A stretch of 64,000 nucleotides of DNA from Cenococcum geophilum 1.58 (Eukaryota; Ascomycota; Dothideomycetes; Gloniales; Gloniaceae): positions 124,001-188,000 of the forward strand of contig KV748283.1 in NCBI GenBank assembly GCA_001692895.1, given 5' to 3'. Positions 1 to 10,566 of this stretch are shown here, piece by piece. The position numbers and the translations under genes were made by a program. Below the pieces are notes generated by a model. That model saw nothing but the letters and a program-made list of their open reading frames with translations. It had not been told where the DNA came from and ran no database searches. Position 1 is the stretch's first letter, and each line of letters begins with the position of its first letter.

Positions 1-761
1 TTTAAGGTTACAGCGATCTTCTCCTATAGCCGAATTATTAGCTTATTATATAGGTCTAATCGGTAGTTCTTAAGGGGAACCTAGCCTTCTCCTATAAGGT
101 GTAGGAATTAAGTCTAGAATTTAGCAAAGGGTTAGTTCGGTTTTATTATTAGGCGATTATAGTCGTACTAGACGTCCTTTACTTTATTTAGGTTAATATA
201 GATAGCCGCTAAGTGCTATATTATCTCATTAACAGATATAAATTAGATAGGGAAATCGTCCTTAAACTTGGCTTAAAGGTGCCGTTAGGCGTCCCTAGTA
301 GTTTAACTAAAAAGGTAGAGTATTTTGGCTTTCTTAGAAGGGAAATAGTTATAGTTAATACGGAGCTTTCCTTATACTTAAATTCTCTAATTTTTAAAGG
401 TAGGGCTTATCCCGTTAAATAGTAGTTAGAGGTTAAGAAGCTTAATGGACTTTAATTGCTTAATTATTATATCTATACTCCTTAGTGTATTATATTTAGT
501 AAAGTAAGCATATTAGCTAAGGCTTTAAGAAGGGGAAGCCGGGCCATTTTATAGGGCCGTAAGGCTTTTTAAGATCTTTTATAGGGTCTCTTGTATATTC
601 CTTACCTTAAGATAATTGGCTTCCTAGCTAGCTACAAGGGCGCGAATCTATTCGCGTACGTCTACGACGTTATTATTATCTTTAATTTCTAATCCCAATT
701 AGATCTTAGGTTCCTCTTAGGTAGAGGCAACTCTCTTAAATAAGCTTACTTTACGTACCAT
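1..761 (-). pseudogene. Gyp1 gag, degraded, partial
   Basis: The ATG lies at 759-761 on the minus strand, downstream of the LTR and leader, in the same place as the ATG at 39780 of the second copy. The frame can be followed through several in-frame TAG/TAA codons placed where CAA, CAG or TGG would be expected. The product would be a capsid-like Gag. No intact reading frame of useful length remains; the gene leaves the window at position 1. Confidence 0.7.
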
Positions 762-994
762 CGTTAGCTTCCTATGGTTTATTAGTATTATATACTTTAG
801 TTTTAATTCTAGGGGTATAGGTCTAGTCTTGTTTAGCTTATAAGGTAGGATATTATCTAGGCCTTCCTAGGTAATATAGAGTTGTTTTAGTATCTAAGTA
901 TAGTGTATTAACGCGTCGTTGCAGATAAAGTTTTCTCTTTAGGGTAGGATATTATTAAGGCCTTCCTAGGTAATATAGGGAGAGCTTAGTATAA

Positions 995-1204
995 TATAAC
1001 AGCTTATATAAATGCCTCTAAACCGAAGCTTATAGAATACTATCTTATAAAGATACTAAGCTAAAGAGAAGAAAAAGGGATTGCTAGGACCAATATAAAT
1101 AAATATATAGGGTAAGCCGCTAAGGCGCTAGCTTTGGGCGGGCCAATCGCAGGTTAGCAGAATATGGCAGAATTTAGCAGGTAATATGCGATAGCGCTGT
1201 TACA
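995..1204 (-). repeat. Gyp1 5' LTR (210 bp), copy 1
   Basis: On the minus strand it begins TGTAACAGCGC and ends GTTATA (ancestrally GTTACA). It is 210 bp, exactly the length of both LTRs of the second copy (39337-39546 and 51974-52183). Confidence 0.9.
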
Positions 1205-2739
1205 AACTAGAGCTTTTAGAGCGTATAAAAATAGGATCTTAACTTCTAAATTAGCTTCTAGATCTAGAGCCTCTATATAGCGATTACGATCTAAAGCAGC
1301 GTCGCCAACGTTAAGTTAAATGGATTCTTTACTAGCTTGCTTAGTTAAGCCTCCCTCTAAGAAGCCTCCTCTTAAGCCTCTACCGCCTATTAAGCCTCCT
1401 TCTCCTTAGCTGTAAGAGCTTTAAAATTGACTAAATATAAAGGGCAGGAATATAAAGAAAGTAGCATTTAAAGTTAGCTTTATTAAGCCTTAAATTAGGT
1501 AGTATAAGGGATCTTTTGGCGGCTTCCAAGGCCAGCCCTCAGCTAGGCCTTGGCACCTCCTTATAAGCCCCCTTAAGTTTATAGCCATCTTGTACTCCTT
1601 ATCAGTTCGTCTCTTTCTATACTTAGGCTATTGCCTACCCTTATTACTATATCGTCCTCTTCTATTAACTCTCTTTATAACTTATACTTAGCTTACCTAC
1701 TCCCTACTATATACCCTAGTAATATGCCATATAGGTAGCTATAAGAGGATTAATACTAAGTAATAAATATTAGGTGGTATACAATTAATAAATCTATAAG
1801 GAAGTTAGTAAAGCGAAAGGACTTTGTCGCTGCCTTTGCTAGGGCTATAGGTGATAATAAAGCCTCTACTAGCGGCTTAGTCAATAAAGGGAGGTCTATA
1901 AAGCCGCTTGCGGATCGTTATATAGAGCCTCTAGAGCCTCTAAAACACTAAACGTCTATATAAACAATTGCTAAAAAAATAAGAAGAAGGTAGTAATAAG
2001 AGGTTACTTCTTAGACCTTATAGGGCTAGTAGAGGAGCTAGTAGAAGAGCTAGTATAGGGTAGGATTATATGGTCGCGTAAAGCCCGTGGCCTTAAAAAT
2101 ACCCAGCTTATTAATTAATCAATTAATCGCATCTATATTGCCTTGTATTTAAAGCCTTTTAAGTGACCTTTAAGCCTTTGCGATTAATTTCAAGATTTTT
2201 AGTAGGCGGTGAGCTATACTTTCCTAATTAGGAAGTTGTAAGAACTTTTGTTAGCGATCTCCGTATTAAAACCACTACTTAACCACGGCATCAATATTTG
2301 GCGTCCCCCCTTAACTTCCTATACAAATGCCTACATAGCCTAATAACTAAACGAGCCGCACGCGGCGACTAATAAGCTGTATATAATGGCGACCGAATAA
2401 ACTATATACGCCCTAGGAAGCCTATAATAAGCCTCTTATTTCTTACCCTACCTAACAGCCTAGACTTACCCTAGTATTCCGTCTTTCTCTATACCTTTAG
2501 CTAGGGGTGTATATAGGGGACCTAGGTTAGGGCCCTAGGATAAAACACCTAGATCTATATCTACATTCGTCCCGCTATTTCTTTAGGGTAGAAATTATAC
2601 TATAAGCAGAAGGGCTATAGGCGTATACGTATATATTAAGCATTTAAATAAGAGTAGGGGCAGGATTATATTAATTTTACGGCAGTTATGAATTTAAAAT
2701 AAAGCATAGTATAAGCGGTAGATAGGGCAAGATAGGTAA
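1205..2739. other. RIP'd TA-rich sequence, no recognisable gene
   Basis: No protein family could be recognised on either strand. A proline- and lysine-rich stretch can be read from an ATG near 1321, but stops break it soon after and it matches nothing I know. Base composition equals that of the neighbouring dead transposons, so this is probably another decayed repeat. Confidence 0.5.
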
Positions 2740-2963
2740 TTAGGACACTCCCTTATAGGAGGGAGTCTCAGAGCAGCGACCTAACGGTATTTTTCCTCCC
2801 GTTAATGTAGTACGAGCATACTACCTAGAGAGGTACACTCTGTATTACCACTTACGTCTGCCTTAGAGGTTTTTTGTACCTATATTACGGCAGTAGTCTA
2901 TATAGAACTAAATTAGGACCGCATCAGACATTAATTAAGAATTAATAATAATAATAATATAAC
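2740..2963 (+). mobile_element. relic SINE-like retroposon (3' end recognisable)
   Basis: The 3' part (about 2890-2963) resembles the ends of the elements at 10567-11584 and 38090-38247. It has a GTAGTC block, then GGACCGCATCAGAC, then a TTAATTAAGAATTA stretch and a (TAA)n tail, with C-to-T and G-to-A changes. Upstream it holds two short hairpins, at about 2746-2765 (ACTCCC/GGGAGT) and 2807-2824 (GTAGTA/TACTAC). The 5' boundary is a guess and no target duplication was found. Confidence 0.45.
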
Positions 2964-3249
2964 TACGCAATTAAACCGCAATCGCCTCTTGTAATTATAT
3001 AGTAATCGTAATTAAACGGCTGATTATAATTATTGACCTAAGGTACGAGTGGTCTATATATTCGGGCCCTAGAATTTAAACTCTCGCTAAGCCGGCTTCT
3101 AATTGGTTAGATAAAAAAGCGCGCGCGGTAAGTTATGGCAGAATCCACGTAACAAACATTAAAATATTATAAATATTAAAATATCCTAGTATTACGCCTT
3201 CCTTTTTGTTAACACCTCTATTAATACTGCTATATATATTATAAATATA

Positions 3250-6200
3250 GCAGATCCTACTGTAATTTAGTGTAGCAAGTGCCATATTTATAAGCCCCGC
3301 CTTAGCTTTATTAAAGACGGCCCTTTAAAAAAGCTTTTAAAGCTGTGCTAGCTATATTAGTTAAAGGCGCGTCTTCCCTATATATTACTTCTACCTCTAC
3401 TTACTTTTCTAGATCTTTAAATATAATTTAAATAAGCGGAAAGCTCTTATAGAGTTAGGTTCTATTACTAAGACTTATCCTACAAGGCGCTAGCGAACTA
3501 CTCTACCTAAAAACGATACTAAGAACGCCTTCCTGCCTCGCGGCTAGAATAGCCAAGATACCCCTAAGATAGCTTAACGGTGGAAGACAATTAGGGCAAT
3601 ATAACGGGAGCACCGCATTTTTAATTGGTGGGGTAAAGCTTACTCGCCTACCCCTTCGCTATATACTATAGATAAAGCTCTGTATAGCAGAGGCACTCTA
3701 AATGGCCTAAATACGTCCTTGCCGGAACTAGCTCCTATACCTACTCTACCGCCAATACCTACTCTTCTACTAATACCTACTCTTCCGCTAATACCTACTC
3801 TACCGCTAATACCACCTTTCTTACGGCAAGCTCTAACTACGGCTACACTACTATCTATTTTAGCTGTTAATTGGGAGCGAATTAAGAAGTTTAGGAGTAT
3901 ACTATAGGCTAAATATATAGAGACGTGGGGTTATTGCAAGGAGTGGTAGTTCTAAATAGGCCTAGCTATAGAGGGTGATAATATAGGTATATATAAAGCC
4001 TGTATTAAGGACGTTAATAGCCTTAAAAATCTAACCCTTTTACCCCTATTTAGTAAAAGCAACGGGCTCGATCCGAGGCCTATTCCTAGCTTCCTACCTA
4101 TACTTACCGCGGTGGAGGAGCTTCTAATTACGCGCGTATACGTTTATCTGCAAGTTATGCGTGTATACAGCCAGTAATATCGCTATACTGGCTACGTTTG
4201 CTGCTTTAGCTAGAATATACTAAAGACTTAAAGGTAGCTACTACGGCTACCTTCTAAACTCGATATACTGGTCATAAGGCCTACAATAGTAGAGGGTGGT
4301 AAATACCTAAGTTGGTGGTTTACTAAGCGGTATGCTATAAAGCGCTCTGCTATAGTATAGTGGCTTTACTTTCTAAAGGTTAATTATCCTAATTATCGCG
4401 ACGTTAAAATATATAGCACCCGGCTTACCAGCTTACCCAAAAATAGCTCTATATTAGATTAGCTACCTTATATTAATAAGTTAGAGTCTAATTCTAGTGG
4501 CCCGACGGCTTACCCTACTGCTCCTATATAATATCCTTATGCTATTAATCCTCTGCCTACTAAGCTTGATAGTAATATACTAGACAGCAAATTTAATAAC
4601 AACGTACTAGATACTTTGGTTCCTAATCTAGTGCCTAACCTTAATAAATTAAAGCTTTTAAGTCGTAAGGTTTAATACTAATAAGACCTATAAGCGGGCT
4701 TAAAGGTTCCTACTGTATAACAGACACCTCTCTTTAAGCGATTAGCTAGTTTTATTATACGCAGCGCCTTTCCTACTCTGTTTCCTCATAGTAAAGCCAA
4801 TTTTAACATGCCACGAAGCCGTACGGTTACCCTAGCTGCGTACGCCAAGTATATGCTTAAGTATTAGGACGGTCGGTTTAGCCGCCACCCCTTATTTTAC
4901 TACTATGTGTTTAATTAGATTATAAGAGAGTAAGCCCTTAGCGCCACCCGCTTTCTTTACGGCTAATTAAATAAGAATAGTCTATCTTTAAATAAGCTTA
5001 GTAATTTTATAAATAGTAATAGGGGTAGCTAGTTACTAAATAAGATTATACGGTATATATAAAACCTTAAGGGCACTAGACCTTACTAGAGGTAGAAGAG
5101 AAATAAGCTTATAGCTTATACTAAGAATATTAAGAGCGGGTCTCTATTTTTTACACTTAGCGCTACTAATCTATATTAGCATAATCTACACTTTTATATA
5201 CCTCTATTTAATAAATATAAGGCTACTAATAAGGCTTAGCGCTACCGGATTACTTCTTAAAATCTTAACGATAATCCGCATATTGCTACTTACTAGCTAT
5301 ATTACCGCTTTAATCTATTTAAGAAGCACGTGCTTATAGGCCTATTTAATAGTATAGACTTTTAGTACTAATATAAGTGGTAGGTATAAGGTAGTGGCTA
5401 TATATATAGCTTCTTATGGAGTTTAATAGCCCTAAGGCTAGATCCGTTAGCTAGTAAATTAAGGGCAGCTTTTGCTAAGTACTAGACTACTTTTATATCC
5501 GTAGTTAATCCTAATTAATCTAAGCCTCCTAATCTCCAATATCCTTTTACTCTCAGCTATAAAGAATAGCTTAATACTAGTGAGCTTCTTACTACCTACC
5601 TTAATTGATTTTAACGGCACCGTAATTGCACCAAATCTTACTGCTTAAGATTAAAGAAAGGCTCTACTAGAGTAAAGGAGTGCTGCTTCTATTTTCCACG
5701 CTCTCTCCGTAATAAGGCCGCTGTATTAAAGAATTAAAATCTATATTACTGGATATTCTGTTTATAGCGTAATAATAAGCTTTTTAATAGTTATAATGTA
5801 GCTATAATATTAGCGTGGATAGTAAATATTAATACATTACCCACTATAAGCATATTAGTAATAGTTAACTATATAGGCAAATATTGCAGCAAGGAAGAGA
5901 AGAAGTTAACTTCCTACTAGAAGTTACTCTAATTAGTATAGCCGTACGCTAATAGCCTTTATGCCTTTAGTTCGGTTATGGCTAGGTTTATAAATAAGCT
6001 TATTACCAAACGTAATTAGTTAGCGTAGAAGGTATACTATCTACTTTTTAACATTCCTCTTTATAAAGGCTCTAGGAATATAGTAACTTTAAACTACTAC
6101 TAAGAGGACGATTAAAGCGCTATATATAAGCTTAATAATAGGCAACTAAGAGGGTACGGATTGTCTAACTATAAGAAATATAAGCGCCGCCTGAATGGGG

Positions 6201-8150
6201 TAGAGGACGTTACTTTTCTTAATTTTCTACTCTATTTTAATTACTCTACTTATAAGCGTCGGCTAAGAGCAAGACCTTAAGTTATATTATACTTTCCGTA
6301 ATATAACGGTAATCGTTCCTATCTGTAGTATCCTAAGTTCTGCCATATAAAGCTTATTCTTTATCACCCATAAAGGGAGTATAAGGAAGTAGCTACTTAT
6401 ACTAATAGATTTGGGGCCCCTAATTATATAGCTTCCTATTAGGCTTGCGTTAACTCTTATTAGTACCTACCTAACTACTTCTACAATCAGAAACTAGAGG
6501 AAGGTTATAAAACTACTAATAATATTAATAAGTTTAAGGACGATTTTGCAGATAACTTAGAGCTATACCAGTCCTTTAAGGCCCTATATGCCCGTATTTA
6601 AAATACTAATAGAGTTAAAATTAAGGATCCTAATAGGCTTAGTAATAGGGAGCTTAATTATAACTACGACTAGAGTACGCATTAGGGTATATACCCGCAG
6701 CTTAATAAGAGGACTTATTAGCAGGAAGTACGACTACAGCCTTTACCATAAAGCCGCTTATCCTAAATAGTAACTCCATCCTCCTTATAACTAGGTCAGC
6801 GTTATATCTATAATATTATAGTTAATTACTACAGGCAGATCCCAGTAGGCCTTAGCCCCCCGCCCCACTGCGGATTAATATTAATAGAGAGGTAGGAACC
6901 GGCAAATCGCATCTTATTACTATCCTCTCTACTACGCTCTATAATATGGCAAGGGCTAATAGTAAGCCATTGCTATTAGCTCGAGCGGCCCCTACTAGGG
7001 TAGCTACCTTTAATATTAACGGCAGAACTATATACAATCTATTAAGGTTGCTAGTAAACCGTCCGTTTAATAAATTGCCTACTACCAGTCTTATGCCTCT
7101 ATAACAAGCTTTTAAGGATATTTACTATCTTATCCTTAATAAGAAATCTACAATTAGGCAAGTATATCTAGCCTAAATTAATCACCGCCTCTATTAAATC
7201 TGCCCTGCGTATAACGACGACTACTTTAGAGGCTTAAACATCTTACTAGTAGGCGATTTCCATTAGCTTCCCCCTATAGGTTAGGCGGCCTTATATAGCA
7301 ATTTACCTGCTAGGCCGTTAGAGCTCGCTAGCTATAAAAAGGGAGCCTATAAGGCGATTAACTAAACAGCTATCCTAGATTAAGTTATGCGGCAGGGCGG
7401 TAATAACGCTAAGAGCTCTATATTTAGAACCGCCCCTATAGAGTTACGTAGTAATTCTATAAGTAATTTAACCTAGAAGCTTCTTTTAACTAGGTATAAG
7501 TAGGACCTATCCACTAATAAGGTTGCGGGCTTTAATAACGCAATTTAGCTATATAGCATACGCGCTGCTATAGGTAAGTATAATACTATTCGGCTTCGCG
7601 ACCTTTTACAGCTAGTAGTAGCTATTAAGTTAGTTAACACTAGTATAAGTGCGCGAAAAGTTATTTCTAATTAGTGCGATACTATAGAGAATCTAGCCCT
7701 ATATATTGGCGCGAAAGTAATACTAATATAAAATATCTGGGTTGAACTAGGCTTAGTAAACGGTACTACTGGTATAGTTAAAGATATCGTATAGAAGGGA
7801 TACGCGGATATTAAAAAGGATCAGCCTTAGTTACTACTAATTACGGTAGATAAGTATAACGGACCTACCCTATTTACTCGGTAGGATAGTAAGAAAGTTA
7901 TCCCTATATTTTCCATACTTTATAAATAAGAGGGTATAAGAGGCTCTTACTTATAGCGTTAATTTCTAATTACTCTAGCTTTTACTCTTACCGTATATAA
8001 AAGCTAGGGCCTAATACTTAACTAGGTAGTTCTAGATATTAAGGAAAAGGATAAGATAGCCAGGCTAACTTATATAGCAATTTTACAAGTTAAGAAGCTT
8101 TTAGGGCTTATATTTAAATATAGGTTTAATATAAAATGATTTTAGTTATC
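3250..8150 (+). pseudogene. Helitron Rep/helicase, RIP-inactivated
   Basis: Order of domains is that of a fungal Helitron. A possible Cys-rich start (CSKC at about 3270) is followed by the Helitron-like N domain (FFTLSATNLY near 5145-5180). The Rep two-His motif lies near 5385-5412 but now reads GYIYS, so both His are Tyr. A Pif1-type helicase follows: Walker A GTGKSH (about 6894-6911), Walker B LLVGDF followed by QLPP (7241-7270), an ELGLVNGTTG block (7745-7775), and a terminal YKS-stop-G at 7994-8011 where HKSQG is expected. Such proteins nick and unwind DNA for rolling-circle transposition. Many stops make it non-functional. The termini (5' TC, 3' CTRR with hairpin) were not located. Confidence 0.85.
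3741..3812 (+). repeat. four 18-bp tandem repeats (PTLPLI hexapeptide)
   Basis: Four consecutive 18-bp units of the form CTACTCTACCGCTAATAC start at 3741, 3759, 3777 and 3795. They differ from one another at one to three bases. In the open frame 3719-3907 they encode a proline/leucine/isoleucine hexapeptide repeat inside the Helitron protein region, probably a low-complexity linker. Confidence 0.8.
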
Positions 8151-8494
8151 TATAAGTAAGACTAAAGAGGTATAATAAGAAGATTTTATATAGAGGGAGC
8201 AGCAACTACTTATAAACGACTTTTCCTAAATAGGAAATTATATACTAGCTCGGAGATAAGCGGAGAATACGGCATTTATGTCGGTTTCCTAATTTTTAAA
8301 TAGCTTAACTACAAAATCTAATTTTCTAAATTTTAACCCCCCTATCCGTCCTACCTTCTTACCGCTTTTAGAGCTGTTAAATATACATATAATAGTATAT
8401 AGGGAGAATTAGCAGTATTACCGGATTAATATTACTACTATCTATAGCGTTAATTGATTTTTAGAATTTTTTAATTTTTTTTTAAAGGGCGGAA

Positions 8495-8700
8495 ATGTCA
8501 CTTATATAAGAAGTCACGTGACCTCCGAGAATATATGCTACTTAGGACCGCATATTAGCAGCTATAACTTCTCTATACTATAGTTAAGATTTTATATATA
8601 CCGCGCTTAGAGCTGCTTATAATAACTATTACCTATAGATCTGCCGATTTATAAATTAAAAATTAGACGTAGTTAAAGCTGTTAGTAGGGGTTATTAATT
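8495..8700 (+). repeat. LTR-like repeat, left copy (around a Copia relic)
   Basis: A block at about 8570-8665 resembles 10412-10520. Shared landmarks are AGATTTT, then CTTAGAGCT, then CTTATAATA, then GATCTGCC/GATATCTACC. The two copies enclose the Gag relic at 8870-9290, which suggests the remains of two LTRs. Ends are not defined. Confidence 0.4.
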
Positions 8701-8869
8701 GCGCTCTCCGTAATAAAATCCAACTAACGAATAAACTAATAAATTAAATTAAAAGTTCGGAACGTCTAAATAAGATTCTGCTAAGACGCTAGCTAGATCC
8801 TAACCTAGACCCTTTCTAACCTATTAAATTTTAAAAATAACGGCCTCTACTAAATTAAAAATTAACCTT

Positions 8870-9290
8870 ATCCTTAACAAGCCATCTGATTAGATTTAAT
8901 GGTTTTTTATTATCTAAGATATAGCTAAAACTAATAAGGTATAGTAGTATATCTACCTATCTAAGAAGAAAGATAATCTTCTAAAACTAGAACTACTAAG
9001 TTGGCCTACACTAAGGGATATACTACCTACGGTTACATTAATAGCAAAGCTAGACCTAAATTAGCTTACTGCCTATAACTAGCTCTACGCCAAATATAAG
9101 AATAATCTACGCGTATACTAGAAGCAAAAATAGGCTATAAACAATATTAATAACTACATTATTCGCACCATATCGGTAGCCTACCTTTCACTTATTAATA
9201 ACCTTAGTAGTTAGTTACATTAAATATTTAAGGCGTCTCTACTACTATAGTAGCCACTACAGTGACAAAGACACCCCGTATTTTGGTAAG
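8870..9290 (+). pseudogene. Copia-type Gag fragment, degraded
   Basis: In one frame the translation shows the layout of Ty1/Copia Gag: a W-containing segment at 8880-8910, an ASP/ATN-V-like helix, then a YIYLSKK stretch where fungal Copia Gags have a W-YIDPS motif, then a long helical region. Most W and Q codons are stops, as expected from RIP. No protease, integrase or reverse transcriptase follows; tandem repeats begin instead at 9356. Gag would package the RNA of the element. Assignment rests on pattern recognition only. Confidence 0.5.
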
Positions 9291-9355
9291 CAATTAAGCC
9301 TATTATATATAAGAATCTCGTGCTTATTAGTACTTACTAAATTACGTACTTGTAT

Positions 9356-10357
9356 GGCCTCCTCACATCTATAAATACTCCCTTCTCTATACCTTCCTCT
9401 CTTCTTTTCTTCTTCCTTATAAGAGCTAGAGGTGCTTTAATACTCTTTAGTCTCCACTAAGGGATCTATTAGTTAACATAGTAATATAAATAGTATTAGA
9501 TAAGGAGACGGGCGAGAGAGAAGATAGGAAGGACGGAGGAGCCTCTAGTAGGTGTTAGTCGAGCAACGTTAATAGCTATATTATAGCTACCTAATCTCCT
9601 ATGCTTATAGGCCTCCTCCCATCTATAAATACTCCCTCCTTTATATCTTCCTTTCTTCTTTTCTTCTTTCTTATAAGAGCTAGTAGTTCTCTAATACTCC
9701 TCCTTAGTCCCTATTAAGGGATCTATTAGTTAATATAGTGATATAAATAGTATTAGACAAAAGACAGGTAAGAAAAAAGATAGGAAGGATGGAGGAGCCT
9801 CTAGTAGGTATTAGCCGAGTAATATTAACGTCTATATTATAGCTGCCTAATCTCCCGTTTATAGGCCTCCTCCTATTTATAAATACTCCCTCCTCTACAC
9901 CTTCCTTTCTTCTTTTCTTCTTCCTTATAAGAGCTAGAGGTGCTCTAATACTCCTCTTTAGTCCCCACTAAGGGATCTATTAGTTAACGTGGCAGTATAA
10001 ATAATATTAGACGAGAAAACGGGCGAGAGAGAAGATAGAAAGGACGAAGGAGCCTCCGGTATATATTAGTCAAGCAACATTAATAGCTATATTATGGCTG
10101 TCTAATCTCCTATGCTCGTAGGCCTCCTCTTATCTATAAATACTCCCTCTATACCTTCCTCTCTTCTTTTCTTCTTCCTTATAAAAGCTGAAGGTGCTCT
10201 AATACTCCTCCTTAGTCCCCACTAAGGGATCTATTAGTTGACGTAGTAATATAGATAGCATTAAATAAGGAGACGGGCAAGAGAGAAAATAGGAAGGATG
10301 GATAAGCCTCTAGTAGGTATTAGTCGAGTAACGTTAACGGCTAGTTTTTATTACCTA
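9356..10357 (+). repeat. four tandem copies of a ~254-bp unit with TATA-like boxes
   Basis: Units start at 9356, 9610, 9864 and 10121; the first three are 254, 254 and 257 bp and the last is shorter. Each opens with GGCCTCCTC, followed by CTATAAATACTCCC, a pyrimidine tract rich in CTTCTTTTCTTC, a conserved GGGATCTATTAGTT and a purine-rich GGAAGGAYGGAGGAGCC block. A TATA-like box followed by a CT tract resembles a fungal promoter or an LTR U3/R. No open reading frame is conserved. Units differ mainly by transitions, so duplication probably preceded some of the RIP. Confidence 0.85.
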
Positions 10358-10359
10358 AA

Positions 10360-10552
10360 AATTGCGTTATATAATGATATTTGGGAACTTAAATATATAC
10401 CCCCGTCCTATACTTACACTACTACTAAATATTCTAGATTTTGCACTTAGAGCTACTTATAATAGGCATTCCTAAGATATCTACCAGTTTAAAGCTCTGT
10501 AATTAAACGTTATTAACGTTTTATATAGAGGTCGTCAATTAAGCTTCCGGGA
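10360..10552 (+). repeat. LTR-like repeat, right copy
   Basis: This is the partner of 8495-8700, with the same landmark order (AGATTTT, CTTAGAGCT, CTTATAATA, GATATCTACC). It is cut on its right by the retroposon at 10567. The pair may be the LTRs of the Copia relic, with the tandem array expanded between Gag and the right repeat. Confidence 0.35.
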
Positions 10553-10566
10553 TATAATTTTTAAAG

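Larger units (their letters stand above)
1..1204 (-). mobile_element. Gyp1 copy 1: 5' end of a chromodomain Gypsy retrotransposon, cut by the window edge
   Basis: Read on the minus strand, this block follows the element at 39337-52183 through the 5' LTR, leader and gag. The two differ mainly by C/T and G/A changes. It is recognised only by this match; its pol and 3' LTR lie outside the window. It lacks the Gyp2 insertion that splits the other copy: around 538-556 gag continues without a break, giving the empty site. Gln and Trp codons of gag are replaced by stops, as RIP would do. Without the left end no target duplication can be checked. Confidence 0.9.

Noticed and set aside
213..422. 69-codon frame near the left edge
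   Set aside because: It runs antisense to the minus-strand Gyp1 gag relic and has no family signature.
2883..3154. Solo LTR from TATTACGG to CACGTAACA
   Set aside because: The ends look right, but flanking 5-mers (ACCTA, AACAT) differ, and the start coincides with the conserved retroposon tail.
6588..6770. 60-codon frame rich in Ile, Arg and Leu
   Set aside because: It lies within the Helitron coding relic and is open only by chance.
9356..10357. CRISPR-like array
   Set aside because: The repeats are 254 bp and contiguous with no spacers, and the organism is eukaryotic.
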